Origin: Deltaproteobacteria bacterium
GTDB lineage: Bacteria; Myxococcota_A; Polyangia; DRWM01; JAAZOP01
DNA length: 48,463 nt
Direction of reading: 5' to 3'
NCBI GenBank assembly: GCA_016218765.1
Contig: JACRCZ010000045.1
Coordinates: forward strand, 1-48,463
In this document: piece by piece, positions 24,879 through 33,503 of the stretch
Numbering within the stretch: the stretch's first letter is position 1
Layout: every line of letters starts with the position of its first letter
Made by a program: the position numbers and the translations under genes
The notes under the pieces: generated by a model
What the model saw: only the letters and a program-made list of their open reading frames with translations
Told to the model about the DNA's origin: nothing
The model's database searches: none

Positions 24879-26105
24879 TCAGGACCCGGAAACCGCCTGC
24901 CGCGACGCCGCATCCACCCCCGCGGCGCCGAAGTCCCAGCCCGGAAGCTCCTCCAGGAAGGCGGCGTACGACGAGAAGACGCGCTCCCGCTCCGGCAGCG
25001 CCGCCCCCCGGTCGCGCGCGCGCGCCTCCGCCGTCGCCTTCTCCCGCGACAACGCAACGGCGATCGAGGCGAGCGCAACCTCGAGCTGGTCGTCGGTCGG
25101 CTCCCGCGTCACGAGCCGCTGCAGCAGGAGACCGGGCGCAATGAGCACCCGCACCAACGGGTTCGTCCCGAACCTCCCGGACAGCCGGATCGCCTCGTAG
25201 GACAACCCGGCGATCGGGAAGAGCAGGACGATCTTGAGCAGGATCAGCAGCACCTGGTTCAGCCACGCCGCGGAAACCAGCGGCGGAAGAAGCGGCAGGA
25301 TCGTCATGTAGAGCAGAACCCCGACCACGATCACGAACAGCAGGAAAGCCGTGCCGCAACGGGGATGGAAACGCGAATGCACCCGCGCCGCGGCCACCGT
25401 CAACGGCTCGCGCGCCTCGTGCGCCGCAATCGCCTTGTGCTCCGCTCCGTGGTACGCGAACACCCGCTGGATCTCCTTCATCCGCGAGATGAGCAGCAGG
25501 TAGCCGACGAAAAGCAACAGCTTCACCGCCCCATCGATGACGTGGAACACCCAGCCGGAAACCCCCTGCCCCCCCATCCAGGCGTCCAACGCCAGCGCCG
25601 TGAGATGCGGAACACCCTTGAAGACGAGGAGCGCGAAAACCAGCGTCGGCACGAACAGCAACCCGAACGACGGCGCCTGCGACGCCGGCGCGGACGGCTT
25701 TCGTGGTTCGTCTTTCGTCTTTCGCTCGGACTCCGGAACGCCAGCCGAACCGCGGGCTTCAGCCCGCGGCTGTGATTCGCCGGCAGCCGCGCCCCGAAGG
25801 GCGCCGTCCGGCTCTGGCGCGGAAGGAGAACCGCCCTCCTCCCCCTCGGCCGCAATCTTCGCGGAGTAGGCCAACGCGTTCATCCCGTTGGCCAGCGACT
25901 CGCCCAGCACGACGGCCCCGCGCAGGAAAGGCCAGCGCAGGAAACGAAGCCGCTCCGCCAGCGAACGCCAGGGACGGTCGCGCACCACGATGCGACTCCG
26001 GGAGTCGCGCACCGCGACGGCAAAACACGTCGGCGCACGCATCATCACGCCCTCGATGACCGCCTGGCCACCGACGCTGGGACTCTTGGGCTCCGGGGCG
26101 CTCAT
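24879..26105 (-). CDS. DUF1385 membrane protein (YqhQ-like)
   Basis: 408 aa from the ATG at 26105, the family's usual SVGGQAVIEGVMMRAP start. Conserved features: FLRGAVVLGESLANGM, YHGAEHKAIAAHE and SRFHPRCGTAFLLFV, whose His, Glu and Cys residues are invariant in the family, and several membrane helices (FGLLFVPTLVFALLVF, VKLLLFVGYLLLIS, TAFLLFVIVVGVLLYMTI, LILLKIVLLFPIAGL). Function is unknown. The rho-rpmE-DUF1385-prfA order is widely conserved. A ~60-residue insert (EGEEGGSPSAPEPD to SAPASQAP) between the first helices is encoded by dispersed repeats and is not typical. Confidence 0.92.
   Translation of the reverse strand: MSAPEPKSPSVGGQAVIEGVMMRAPTCFAVAVRDSRSRIVVRDRPWRSLAERLRFLRWPFLRGAVVLGESLANGMNALAYSAKIAAEGEEGGSPSAPEPDGALRGAAAGESQPRAEARGSAGVPESERKTKDEPRKPSAPASQAPSFGLLFVPTLVFALLVFKGVPHLTALALDAWMGGQGVSGWVFHVIDGAVKLLLFVGYLLLISRMKEIQRVFAYHGAEHKAIAAHEAREPLTVAAARVHSRFHPRCGTAFLLFVIVVGVLLYMTILPLLPPLVSAAWLNQVLLILLKIVLLFPIAGLSYEAIRLSGRFGTNPLVRVLIAPGLLLQRLVTREPTDDQLEVALASIAVALSREKATAEARARDRGAALPERERVFSSYAAFLEELPGWDFGAAGVDAASRQAVSGS
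25699..25769 (+). repeat. Two dispersed repeats inside the DUF1385 coding sequence
   Basis: 25699-25727 is a TTCGTCTTTCG-family stretch, as at 36.6 and 46.2 kb. 25750-25769 is a perfect palindrome, CCGCGGGCT-TC-AGCCCGCGG, a REP-like element usually seen between genes. Both are read in frame and make up the insert ESQPRAEARGSAGVPESERK. Confidence 0.75.
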
Positions 26106-26143
26106 GACGACCGGAGGAGCGGGAATCGCGGAGCGGAAGACGG

Positions 26144-26383
26144 TCACTCCTTGGCGGGCTCGGGCTTGGCGGCGGCCGCGCCCTTGCCGTACTTCCGGCG
26201 GAACCGCTCGATGCGACCCGCCGCGTCCATCAGCTTCTGCTTGCCGGTGTAGAACGGATGGCAGTTCGAGCAGATATCCACCATCAGCGCCTCGCCGCCC
26301 TTCGTCGAACGCGTCTCGAACTCGTTGCCGCAGGCGCAAACCACCTTGATCTTCGCGTACGTGGGATGAATTCCGGGTTTCAT
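26144..26383 (-). CDS. rpmE: 50S ribosomal protein L31 (zinc-binding form)
   Basis: 79 aa. Starts [19 protein letters not shown] and has the C-x-C ... C-x2-C zinc site ([22 protein letters not shown]), so it is the zinc (C+) paralogue. The family core ends near residue 68; a short [11 protein letters not shown] tail follows. Lies between rho and the DUF1385 gene in a conserved operon. Confidence 0.97.
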   Translation of the reverse strand: MKPGIHPTYAKIKVVCACGNEFETRSTKGGEALMVDICSNCHPFYTGKQKLMDAAGRIERFRRKYGKGAAAAKPEPAKE

Positions 26384-26433
26384 GTTCGCTCTCCCGCGCT
26401 CCTATCTAGCGCGTCTCGGCCCTCTTGTCGACC

Positions 26434-26467
26434 GCCTGCCCTGACCGAGCGCAGCGAGTCGAAGGGC
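26434..26467 (+). repeat. CCCTGA...TCGAAGGG dispersed repeat, copy 2
   Basis: GCCTGCCCTGACCGAGCGCA followed by GCGAGTCGAAGGGC, in the rho-rpmE gap. The inner GAGCGCAGCGAGTC part adds extra bases compared with the copies at 17505 and 28012. This element type is familiar as an abundant intergenic repeat in many GC-rich genomes. Confidence 0.75.
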
Positions 26468-26471
26468 CTCC

Positions 26472-27725
26472 CTAGTGATCCACCCCCATCGACTCCAGGA
26501 ACTCCTTGTTCGCCTTGGTCCGCGAGATCTTGTCCAGCAGGAACTCCATCGAGTCGATCACGTTTAGCGGGTGCAGGAGCTGCCGCAACAGCCAGACGCG
26601 CTGCAGGACGAAATCGTCGAGCAACAGCTCCTCCTTGCGCGTCGAGGAACGGTTGATGTCCAGGCAGGGGAAGATGCGCTTCTCCATCAGCTTCCGGTCG
26701 AGGTGGATCTCGCTGTTGCCCGTGCCCTTGAACTCCTCGAAAATCACCTCGTCCATGCGGCTGCCGGTGTCCACCAGCGCCGTGGCCACGATCGTCAGCG
26801 ACCCGCCACCCTCGATGTTGCGCGCCGCCCCGAAGAAACGCTTCGGCTTGTGCAACGCGTTGGAGTCCACGCCGCCCGACAGGATCTTGCCCGAAGGCGG
26901 CACCACCGTGTTGTACGCCCGCGCCAGACGCGTGATGGAGTCGAGCAGGATGACGACGTTGCGACGATGCTCGACCAGCCGCTTCGCCTTCTCCAACACC
27001 ATCTCCGCGACCTGGACGTGCCGCTGCGCAGGCTCGTCGAACGTCGAGCTGATGACCTCGCCGCGCACCGACCGCTGCATGTCCGTCACCTCCTCGGGCC
27101 GCTCGTCGATGAGCAGCACGTGGAGGTCGATGTCAGGATGGTTGGCCGTGATGGCGTTCGCCAGGTTCTGCAACAGCACCGTCTTGCCCGCACGCGGCGG
27201 CGAGACGATCAGGCACCGCTGCCCGAACCCGATCGGCACCAGCAGATCGATGATCCGCGTCGAGAAGTTCTTCGTGTCGTGCTCGAGGTTGAACTTCTCC
27301 TCGGGGTACAACGGAACCAGGTTGTCGAACAGGATCTTGTCCCGCGCGACCTCCGGCGGCTCGAAGTTGATCGTCTCCACCTTGAGCAGCGCGAAGTAGC
27401 GCTCGCCGTCCTTCGGCGGACGGATCTGCCCCGTCACCGTGTCGCCCGTGCGCAGACTGAAACGCCGGATCTGCGAGGGCGAGACGTAGATGTCGTCGGG
27501 CCCGGGCAGGTAGTTGTAATCGGGAGCGCGCAGGAAACCGAACCCGTCGGGCAGGATCTCCAGCACGCCCTCGCCGAAGACCGCGCCGTTCTGCGACGCC
27601 TGGGCCTGCAACAGCGCGAAGATCAACTCCTGCTTGCGCATGCCGGCCGCGTTCTCGACCTTGAACTCCTTCGCCATCGCGGTGAGTTCTTCAATGGGCT
27701 TCGCCTTCAGTTCCTTGAGGTGCAT
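26472..27725 (-). CDS. rho: Transcription termination factor Rho
   Basis: 417 aa from the ATG at 27725 (AAGGAG, 6-nt spacing). N-terminal helical domain ([20 protein letters not shown]), RNA-binding cold-shock-like domain ([30 protein letters not shown]), Walker A in [13 protein letters not shown], Walker [17 protein letters not shown]- and R-loop regions ([20 protein letters not shown]). A hexameric RNA helicase that ends transcription at Rho sites. No extra insertion domain. A strong promoter and a ~195-nt leader precede it, as in other bacteria where rho is autogenously attenuated. Confidence 0.98.
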   Translation of the reverse strand: MHLKELKAKPIEELTAMAKEFKVENAAGMRKQELIFALLQAQASQNGAVFGEGVLEILPDGFGFLRAPDYNYLPGPDDIYVSPSQIRRFSLRTGDTVTGQIRPPKDGERYFALLKVETINFEPPEVARDKILFDNLVPLYPEEKFNLEHDTKNFSTRIIDLLVPIGFGQRCLIVSPPRAGKTVLLQNLANAITANHPDIDLHVLLIDERPEEVTDMQRSVRGEVISSTFDEPAQRHVQVAEMVLEKAKRLVEHRRNVVILLDSITRLARAYNTVVPPSGKILSGGVDSNALHKPKRFFGAARNIEGGGSLTIVATALVDTGSRMDEVIFEEFKGTGNSEIHLDRKLMEKRIFPCLDINRSSTRKEELLLDDFVLQRVWLLRQLLHPLNVIDSMEFLLDKISRTKANKEFLESMGVDH

Positions 27726-27920
27726 CCAAGACTCCTTGACGGTTGCTTCTTCTTGGGGCGACGCCGGACCGAGGCCGTCGGACCCCCGGGCGCCCCGGGG
27801 AGAATCGCGGTTACGTGTCCTGCCCTCGCACAGGACCCCCCGAACGTGCGCGAGGCGAGGAAGAACGGGCGTCGGCCGATTCGCGGCCACCGGTCCCGGC
27901 GGGCATGCCATGGTCCGGCG
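27726..27920 (-). other. rho 5' leader
   Basis: About 195 nt between the predicted start point and the rho ATG. It holds a GC-only palindromic stretch (27784-27803, CCCCCGGGCGCCCCGGGG on the plus strand) and no credible gene. In other bacteria this leader is where Rho represses its own transcription; the same is plausible here. Confidence 0.45.
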
Positions 27921-27926
27921 GGTTGT

Positions 27927-27955
27927 TTTCTAGTCTCGATGCTGCGGACTGTCAA
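27927..27955 (-). promoter_or_regulatory. Sigma70-type promoter for rho
   Basis: Perfect TTGACA (27950-27955), 17-nt spacer, then TAGAAA (27927-27932) on the minus strand. This is the best housekeeping-type promoter in the window and points at rho. It lies in a locally AT-rich patch, unlike its surroundings. Confidence 0.7.
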
Positions 27956-28011
27956 CACAAAAAATGAAGCTGCCGAAGGCGGCGGCGCCGGACGAGGAGA
28001 GATGGAGAGGC

Positions 28012-28037
28012 CCCTTCGACTGGTCTCAGGGCAGGCC
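28012..28037 (-). repeat. CCCTGA...TCGAAGGG dispersed repeat, copy 3
   Basis: CCCTTCGACTGGTCTCAGGG and the following CAGGCC; its reverse complement GGCCTGCCCTGAGACCAGTC matches the copies at 17505 and 26434. It lies upstream of the rho promoter. The remainder of 27956-28309 shows no gene or clear signal. Confidence 0.7.
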
Positions 28038-28309
28038 GGCTGGGGAGGTGGGGAGACGGCCAAGAGACTGCCGACACCCCGGGCGCCCTGTCGCCGCGCA
28101 AACACAGTGTGACGGCGGGCGACGGACCACCGGGCTCGGCCGTGAGAGCTCGCACGCGCCCACCGTCGCTCCGGCGGCGGGGCCGACGCACCGGAAAACC
28201 TCGCCGAACGGCAAGGTTTTGCCTTCGCCGCAGACCGCGCAGAACGACCGCATCCGCTGGCACGGTTGATGCTGCCACCGCTCCCGGCCCGGTCGCCAGG
28301 GAGGTTGCG

Positions 28310-30160
28310 ATGACACCACACGCGCACGGATTCCCGCGGGTTCGGATGCGCCCCGCCGCCACGGCACGCCGGCCGACGGCCGCAGAACCGCGCCGGTCGC
28401 CCCCGGCGCTTCACGCACGGTCGGGGGCCCTCAGGGTCCCGCCAAAGTCGGTCCTGCGGCCTCTGCGACTCTGCGACTCTGCGCGAAATTCGGGGCGCGG
28501 AACCTCGCGGTGCCCACGCGACACCCCGCCGCGGCGAGAATGGCGAAGCCCTGCGGGGGCCCTGGCGCTCCTGGCCCTGACCGCCGGAACGTCGCTCCCG
28601 ACCACCGCGCAGGCGGAGCCGCTGGAGGGGACCGTGCTGCGGATCGACGGCGACGAGGTGCTGGTCGATCTGGGCAGCGCCGACGGGGTGCACCCCGGCG
28701 ACGAGGTGCGACTGTACCGCAGGATCTCCGTCGAACACCCCGTCACGCATCGCGTGATCGAGGACCGCTTCCCGCTGGGCGACGAGCAGCTCGAGCAGGT
28801 GGCGGAGCGGATGGCGATCATCGTCGTGGACACGCCGCTGGACCACCCGCCCACGGTGGGCGACACCGTCGTCCTCCTGCGCTCCACGCCGGCGCTGGAA
28901 ACACCGGCGCCGCCGGACTCGTGCCCCGTCTGCCCGTCGTGCCCGGTCCAGCCGGTGTGCGAGATGGACCCGCAGGCGCGGGCGCTGCTCGACGCCTTCG
29001 GCCGGACGCTCGGTCAGCCGATCGAACAGCGAATCGGCGTCTGGGAAGCATACCTCGCCGCCAACCCGGCAACCCCCTGGTCCAGCGTGGTCTCGGCCGA
29101 CGTCGAAAGCCTGCGCGCCATGCTGCGCACCCTGCGCGGCGGCGCACCCGCCCTGACCCCCGGGACCCGTCCCCGCGCAGGCCACGATCCGCCGCTGGAA
29201 GCCTGCACCGGCGACGCCGTGGAGCTCGTGGTGGCGATCGACGCCCCGGACATGATCCGCCTGGTCCAGATGCACGTGCGACACGAGGACGAGCGCGGGT
29301 ACCGGGAGTTCGATCTGACCCGCGACGGCGACTTCTACTTCCGCGGCACGATCCCGGCCGAGTTCGTGCGCGAAGACGGGTTCCAGTACTTCCTGGTCGC
29401 CGTGACGACCGCCGGCGCGGAGGTCCCGCTCGGCGGCACGCCCGAACGTCCGATCGCGGTGCCGGTGGAGGAGCGGTTCGAGGCGCCGCCGGTCCGCTCG
29501 GATCGCTCGAACCTGCACACGTCGTTCGAGTACGTCGACTTCTACGTGAACTCGTTCGCACGCGACTACTACCTGAAGTTCGAGGCGGACTTCCGGTACG
29601 TCGTGGGGTCCTGGTTCTACGCACTGCGCATGGGCTTCGGCATCTTCGACGGCAGCGGCGGGCCCGTCGAAACCACCGACTGGACCGGCAACGACGAATC
29701 GCTGCCGGATCCCGAGCCGATCTCCTACCGCTACGGCTTCACCGAGCTGGAGTTCAGGTTCCACGAGCTGTTCTACCTCATCGGTCGCATCTCGTTCGGC
29801 AGCGCCAGCGCCTACGAGCTGGGCGGCAGAGCACCCGAGGCGCTCGTCGGAGGCGGCGGACGCATCCGCATCGGCCGCCCGAACGGGACGAACCTGGAGC
29901 TCGGCGGCGGCTACACCGAGGCGCTGGGGTACGAGGCGAACGTCTCGGTGAATCTCGGCCTGGTGGAGGATGTGCCCCTGCGGGCCCACATCATCGTCAC
30001 CGACATGCCCCTGAACGACGACCTCGGCGTGCGGCTCGTGGCGGAAGCGGGATGGCGGCCCACTCCATGGTTCGAGTTCGCCGGACTCGCAGGCTACGAC
30101 ATCCGCGACATCAACCACACCGGCCTCAGCCTCGGCCTGGGCCTGACGTTCCTCTGGTAG
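28310..30160 (+). CDS. Outer-membrane beta-barrel-type protein with N-terminal secreted domain
   Basis: 616 aa if it starts at the ATG at 28310, which has a very good ribosome site (AGGGAGG, 5 nt). This gives an odd Arg-rich ~80-residue lead before the signal-like AGALALLALTAGTSLPTTAQA. After it comes a small beta domain (EPLEGTVLRIDGDEVLVDLG), resembling domains of flagellar/OM assembly proteins, a Cys stretch (CPVCPSCPVQPVC), a helical region, and an Ig-like part (FYFRGTIPAEFVREDGFQYF). The C-terminal ~230 residues alternate aromatic and polar residues, ending GLSLGLGLTFLW with a terminal aromatic, as in outer-membrane barrels. The next gene has a similar layout. Function unknown. Confidence 0.7.
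   Translation: MTPHAHGFPRVRMRPAATARRPTAAEPRRSPPALHARSGALRVPPKSVLRPLRLCDSARNSGRGTSRCPRDTPPRREWRSPAGALALLALTAGTSLPTTAQAEPLEGTVLRIDGDEVLVDLGSADGVHPGDEVRLYRRISVEHPVTHRVIEDRFPLGDEQLEQVAERMAIIVVDTPLDHPPTVGDTVVLLRSTPALETPAPPDSCPVCPSCPVQPVCEMDPQARALLDAFGRTLGQPIEQRIGVWEAYLAANPATPWSSVVSADVESLRAMLRTLRGGAPALTPGTRPRAGHDPPLEACTGDAVELVVAIDAPDMIRLVQMHVRHEDERGYREFDLTRDGDFYFRGTIPAEFVREDGFQYFLVAVTTAGAEVPLGGTPERPIAVPVEERFEAPPVRSDRSNLHTSFEYVDFYVNSFARDYYLKFEADFRYVVGSWFYALRMGFGIFDGSGGPVETTDWTGNDESLPDPEPISYRYGFTELEFRFHELFYLIGRISFGSASAYELGGRAPEALVGGGGRIRIGRPNGTNLELGGGYTEALGYEANVSVNLGLVEDVPLRAHIIVTDMPLNDDLGVRLVAEAGWRPTPWFEFAGLAGYDIRDINHTGLSLGLGLTFLW
28455..28485 (+). repeat. CTGCGACT 8-bp tandem repeat in the 5' part of the OMP gene
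   Basis: CTCTGCGACTCTGCGACTCT and flanks, an array of 8-bp period. Similar CTGCGACTCTGCG arrays are typical intergenic repeats; here it would encode LRPLRLCDSAR in the unusual N-terminal lead, which makes that lead doubtful. Confidence 0.65.
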
Positions 30161-30177
30161 CGCGGAAGGAGCAAGCC

Positions 30178-31416
30178 ATGAACCCAACCGTCCCCTCGAT
30201 GACACCCGACCGCGCTCGCCGCCGCCTGCGACCCGTCGACTGCATCCTCCTCGGCAGCTTCGCGAGCATCGCGTCGCTCCCTCGCCCGGCCCTGGCCCAG
30301 GAACAGGGCCCGGACCCCTCCGGAGCCACCACGGAAACCACCGCGCCGGCGGGATCGCAGCCGACACTGTTCCACCTGCCGCCGTCCAGCGCCGAGGCCG
30401 ACGAGCCGCTCGAGCTGACGGCCACGCTGGCGGAGGCGTGGCAGCTCGCACAACTCGACCTGGTCTACCGGCGGGTGGACCGCGAAGGCTGGATGCGCGT
30501 CCCGTTCCGCCAGGTCTCGACGGGAGACTTCGTCGCCGTGATTCCCGGTCCGGAGGTGGCCGCGCCCGCGGTGGAATACTACGTGGAATCCCTGGACCGC
30601 GAGAACCGGACGCGACGCCACTTCGCCTCGCCGGAGCACCCGCACCGGGTCGAGGTCGTCGGCATCACCTCGGCGCAGGAAGAGGAACGCCAGGAGGAGA
30701 AGTTCGGCGGTCGCCACCGGTTCAGCGCGCGCACCGACTGGAGCAGCTTCGGGGCCCGCTCGCAGCTCGGCTGGGTGCCGGACGAGACCGGCTATCCGGC
30801 CGCCGAGACGCGGGAACGCAAGGACGACTACTGGCATCTCCACGCCGACTACACGTACCGCCTGCTGGGCATCGTGCAGGCGATCCATTTCGGGTTCGGC
30901 GTCCTGCGCGGCCACGCCCCCGAGCTGGACTACCGCTTCGGCCTGCGCCCGGACGATCCGGAACGCGTCTCCGAGGATCGCCGGATCCCGGGCTTCAACT
31001 ACGGGTGGACCGGGATCACCTTCCAGTTCCACCGCTACTTCGGCATGGGCGCGGACATCTACCTCGGCGCCACACAGCTCGGCTTCGACGGCGGCGGCGG
31101 CCTCTTCGTGCGCGTCGGCAACACCGCCGAGACGCACTTCGACCTGGCCTTCGACTACGTGAGCAACATGGGCTACCGCGCCTGGGCCACGTTCTGGTGG
31201 GATACCGTGCCGTACGTGCCGATGTCGCTGACCGCGGAATTCACCGACTGGCCATACCCGGACGACGAGAACGCCGACGGCGTGCGGCTGTGGTACGCCG
31301 CCGAGGCCCACGTGTGGGGAGGCCTGGTCATCGATGCCCGCGTGGGCTACGCGGCGCGGCACGGCAGCAACACCGGAGGACCAATCGCGGGCGGCGGCGT
31401 GTCGTACCAGTTCTGA
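30178..31416 (+). CDS. Outer-membrane beta-barrel-type protein, probable paralogue of the upstream gene
   Basis: 412 aa; GAAGGAG 7 nt before the ATG at 30178. Signal peptide ends near PALAQ. Residues ~55-160 form an Ig-like domain (FHLPPSSAEADEPLELTATL, AVIPGPEVAAPAVEYYVES) similar in position and wording to the upstream protein (FRGTIPAEF...FQYFLVAV). The C-terminal ~240 residues are aromatic-rich strands (YWHLHADYTYRLLG, FQFHRYFGMGADIYLG) ending GGGVSYQF, with the terminal Phe expected for BAM-dependent barrels. Follows the previous gene by 17 nt, so they are co-transcribed. Role unknown. Confidence 0.75.
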   Translation: MNPTVPSMTPDRARRRLRPVDCILLGSFASIASLPRPALAQEQGPDPSGATTETTAPAGSQPTLFHLPPSSAEADEPLELTATLAEAWQLAQLDLVYRRVDREGWMRVPFRQVSTGDFVAVIPGPEVAAPAVEYYVESLDRENRTRRHFASPEHPHRVEVVGITSAQEEERQEEKFGGRHRFSARTDWSSFGARSQLGWVPDETGYPAAETRERKDDYWHLHADYTYRLLGIVQAIHFGFGVLRGHAPELDYRFGLRPDDPERVSEDRRIPGFNYGWTGITFQFHRYFGMGADIYLGATQLGFDGGGGLFVRVGNTAETHFDLAFDYVSNMGYRAWATFWWDTVPYVPMSLTAEFTDWPYPDDENADGVRLWYAAEAHVWGGLVIDARVGYAARHGSNTGGPIAGGGVSYQF

Positions 31417-31432
31417 ATCGCAGGGCGCTGCA

Positions 31433-32665
31433 CTACGGGCAAACCGTCACGCCGGGACAACGCGAACAGGACCAGTCGGAACAGTCGGTGTAGCCGTCCC
31501 GATCGTCGTCGCGACCGTTGCGGCACAAGGCGTCGGACTTCTCGTCCACGCCGATCGACGGGTCCGGCAACACCACCTCCTCCGCTTCCGTGCGGGCCGC
31601 GTAACTGCGGCCGCCGACCGTGTAGCTGCGCCCGTCGGCACTCTCCAGCACCACGTCGCCGTCCCGCGTGTAGAAGAGGTCGGCGACCGCGCCCAAGGCA
31701 GCCACCGTTCGCTCGTGCGGGTAGCCGAAACGGCTCGATCCCAGCGAAAAGACCGCAACCTGCGGATGCAGCGCGCGAACCCAGCTCAGGTTGCTGCTGC
31801 TCTGCGACCCGTGGTGGTTGACCTTGTACACCTCGACCGCACCCATCACCGAGGCAACCCGGGTCTCGACGTCCACCACCCCGTCGTCGCAGTCTCCGGT
31901 AAGATCCCCGGCAAGCGAGATCTCGAGGTCGCCGAAGGTCACGCGCAACGCGATGGAGAAGCCGTTCTCCCCGGAACCCTCCGGCGCAACGCCGGCGCCG
32001 GGGGCCGCCACCACGTCGACCGTCACGCCGGGCCCGAGGTCGATGAACTCGGCGCCCGCGCGGTCGATCACCCGGCGGTCGGCGTGGTTCTCGGCCCAAC
32101 GCAGATAGTCGACCTGGGAGTCCGAATCGCCCGCCGGCGTGCGGCCCCGGTCGAGCAGCGTCCCGATCTCCAGCCCGCCCGACTCGGCGGCCCACGCGAT
32201 GCCGCCGAAGGACGCGCCGCCCGACCCGAAGGCGCCGACGTGGTCGGTGTGATAGTGCGAGGCGAGGAAGTAGTCGACGCGACCGCGACCCGTGTACGCC
32301 GCGACCCGCTCCACGACGTGCCGCGCCGCGTCGGCCTCATGCCCGTCGGCGACGACCTGCGGGATGCCGAGGTCGACGAGCAGCGTCCGGCCGCTCGGGG
32401 ACTGGACCAGGATGGCGTCGCCCGTGCCGACATCGAAGAAGACGACGCGCAGGAGGCCGGGCGCGATCGCGCCGTCCACCTCGCCGGCACCGTCCAGGTC
32501 CGCGTCAAGGCCCGAGTCCAGCGGACGGCCATCGACCGTGCAGGCGGCGAGCACGACCGGGACGAGGAGCAGCGCGACGAGCGGGCGGGGCCGGGCCGGA
32601 CGGCGCGGGACGCCGAGCGGCAGGCGAAGCTGTTCCCGGGCGAAAGCCTGACGGTTGGGATGCAT
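31433..32665 (-). CDS. ComEC-like metallo-beta-lactamase-fold lipoprotein
   Basis: 410 aa. The N-terminus has a signal peptide with lipobox LAAC (C42), then an acidic linker. The core starts LLRVVFFDVGTGDAILVQSP and has the metal motif SHYHTDHVGAF (residues 136-146), later SLAGDLTGDCD and YKVNHHGSQSSSN, the pattern of the ComEC/Rec2 C-terminal domain and related extracellular nucleases or phosphodiesterases. The tail is Cys-rich (CRNGRDDDRDGYTDCSDW), a Myxococcota-type motif. No ComEC channel part is present, so it is a free surface hydrolase. Start at 32665 is 8 nt after the upstream stop and has no strong ribosome site. Confidence 0.82.
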   Translation of the reverse strand: MHPNRQAFAREQLRLPLGVPRRPARPRPLVALLLVPVVLAACTVDGRPLDSGLDADLDGAGEVDGAIAPGLLRVVFFDVGTGDAILVQSPSGRTLLVDLGIPQVVADGHEADAARHVVERVAAYTGRGRVDYFLASHYHTDHVGAFGSGGASFGGIAWAAESGGLEIGTLLDRGRTPAGDSDSQVDYLRWAENHADRRVIDRAGAEFIDLGPGVTVDVVAAPGAGVAPEGSGENGFSIALRVTFGDLEISLAGDLTGDCDDGVVDVETRVASVMGAVEVYKVNHHGSQSSSNLSWVRALHPQVAVFSLGSSRFGYPHERTVAALGAVADLFYTRDGDVVLESADGRSYTVGGRSYAARTEAEEVVLPDPSIGVDEKSDALCRNGRDDDRDGYTDCSDWSCSRCPGVTVCP

Positions 32666-32673
32666 CGGGGAAT

Positions 32674-33405
32674 CTAGGAGCCGAAGCCGATGGCGATGTC
32701 GAAGGTCGGGATCGGGATGCCGAGGATCCACGAATCGAAGCTCTCGTCCTTCTTGGCGATGTCGGCGATGTACGTGAAGGAGCCGCCGATGAGCAGGGCG
32801 AAGCCGGAGTCCCAGACCCACTGGTACCCGCCCGCCAGGCCGGCGCGAATGACCTCGACCCCGCCGTTGCCGTCGGTCCAGTTGAAGTGGTCGAAGCCGA
32901 TGCGCGGCCCCAGGAAGGGGCCCTCGGGAGCGCGCCCGGTGAAGAAGAAGTCGACGCCGACCAGGACGCCGAGCATCCACATCTTCCAGCCGAAGAAGTT
33001 GATGTACATGTAGTCGAACTGGCCGGCGAGCGCGACCCAATCGGCGACGCCGACCTTCGCCTGGACGTTGCCGAAGAAGAAGAAAAGCGGGTTGACGGTG
33101 AGCGCGAAGGTCGTGTCCTCCTCGGGCTGGGGCGGCGCCTCGATCGCGTACACCGGCTGCGGCGGGGCGTACACCGGCTGCGGCTGGACGTACACCGGCG
33201 GCGGCTGGACGTAGACGGGCTGTGGGGCCACAGGGGTGACCACCACCGTGGGCGGCGCAGGCGTGCTGACGATCACGGTCGGAGGCGGCGGCGCCGACAC
33301 CCCGCCCGAAATCACGATCTGCTTGCCGGCCTCGTCGACACCGGCAAGGGCCGGCGCCGCCGCAAGCCAGACGCTCGACAGGGCAATCCACGCGCTGAAC
33401 CTCAT
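32674..33405 (-). CDS. Small secreted/outer-membrane protein with Pro-rich stalk
   Basis: 243 aa; AAGGAGG before the ATG at 33405. Signal peptide (FSAWIALSSVWLAAAPALA). Residues ~35-95 are a Pro/Val/Tyr/Gln repeat (VYVQPPPVYVQPQPVYAPPQ). The last ~145 residues are aromatic-rich with alternating hydrophobics (NPLFFFFGNVQAKVGVADWV, YINFFGWKMWMLGVLVG), ending FDIAIGFGS, a likely eight-stranded barrel. The design matches the protein at 22764 (signal, Pro stalk, C-terminal domain). It lies downstream of rplQ on the same strand with a ~100-nt gap. Function unknown. Confidence 0.75.
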   Translation of the reverse strand: MRFSAWIALSSVWLAAAPALAGVDEAGKQIVISGGVSAPPPPTVIVSTPAPPTVVVTPVAPQPVYVQPPPVYVQPQPVYAPPQPVYAIEAPPQPEEDTTFALTVNPLFFFFGNVQAKVGVADWVALAGQFDYMYINFFGWKMWMLGVLVGVDFFFTGRAPEGPFLGPRIGFDHFNWTDGNGGVEVIRAGLAGGYQWVWDSGFALLIGGSFTYIADIAKKDESFDSWILGIPIPTFDIAIGFGS

Positions 33406-33503
33406 ACGTGCCTCCTTCGGCGCCGCGGCGAACCGACAAACCGGCCGCGACACGTCGAGAGTAGCGCGCAGCGGGACGTTGCGCCAGGAAGGACGGTACG
33501 CTG

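Noticed and set aside
27784..27803. Intrinsic terminator in the rho leader
   Set aside because: GC-only palindrome with no following U run; kept only as a leader feature.
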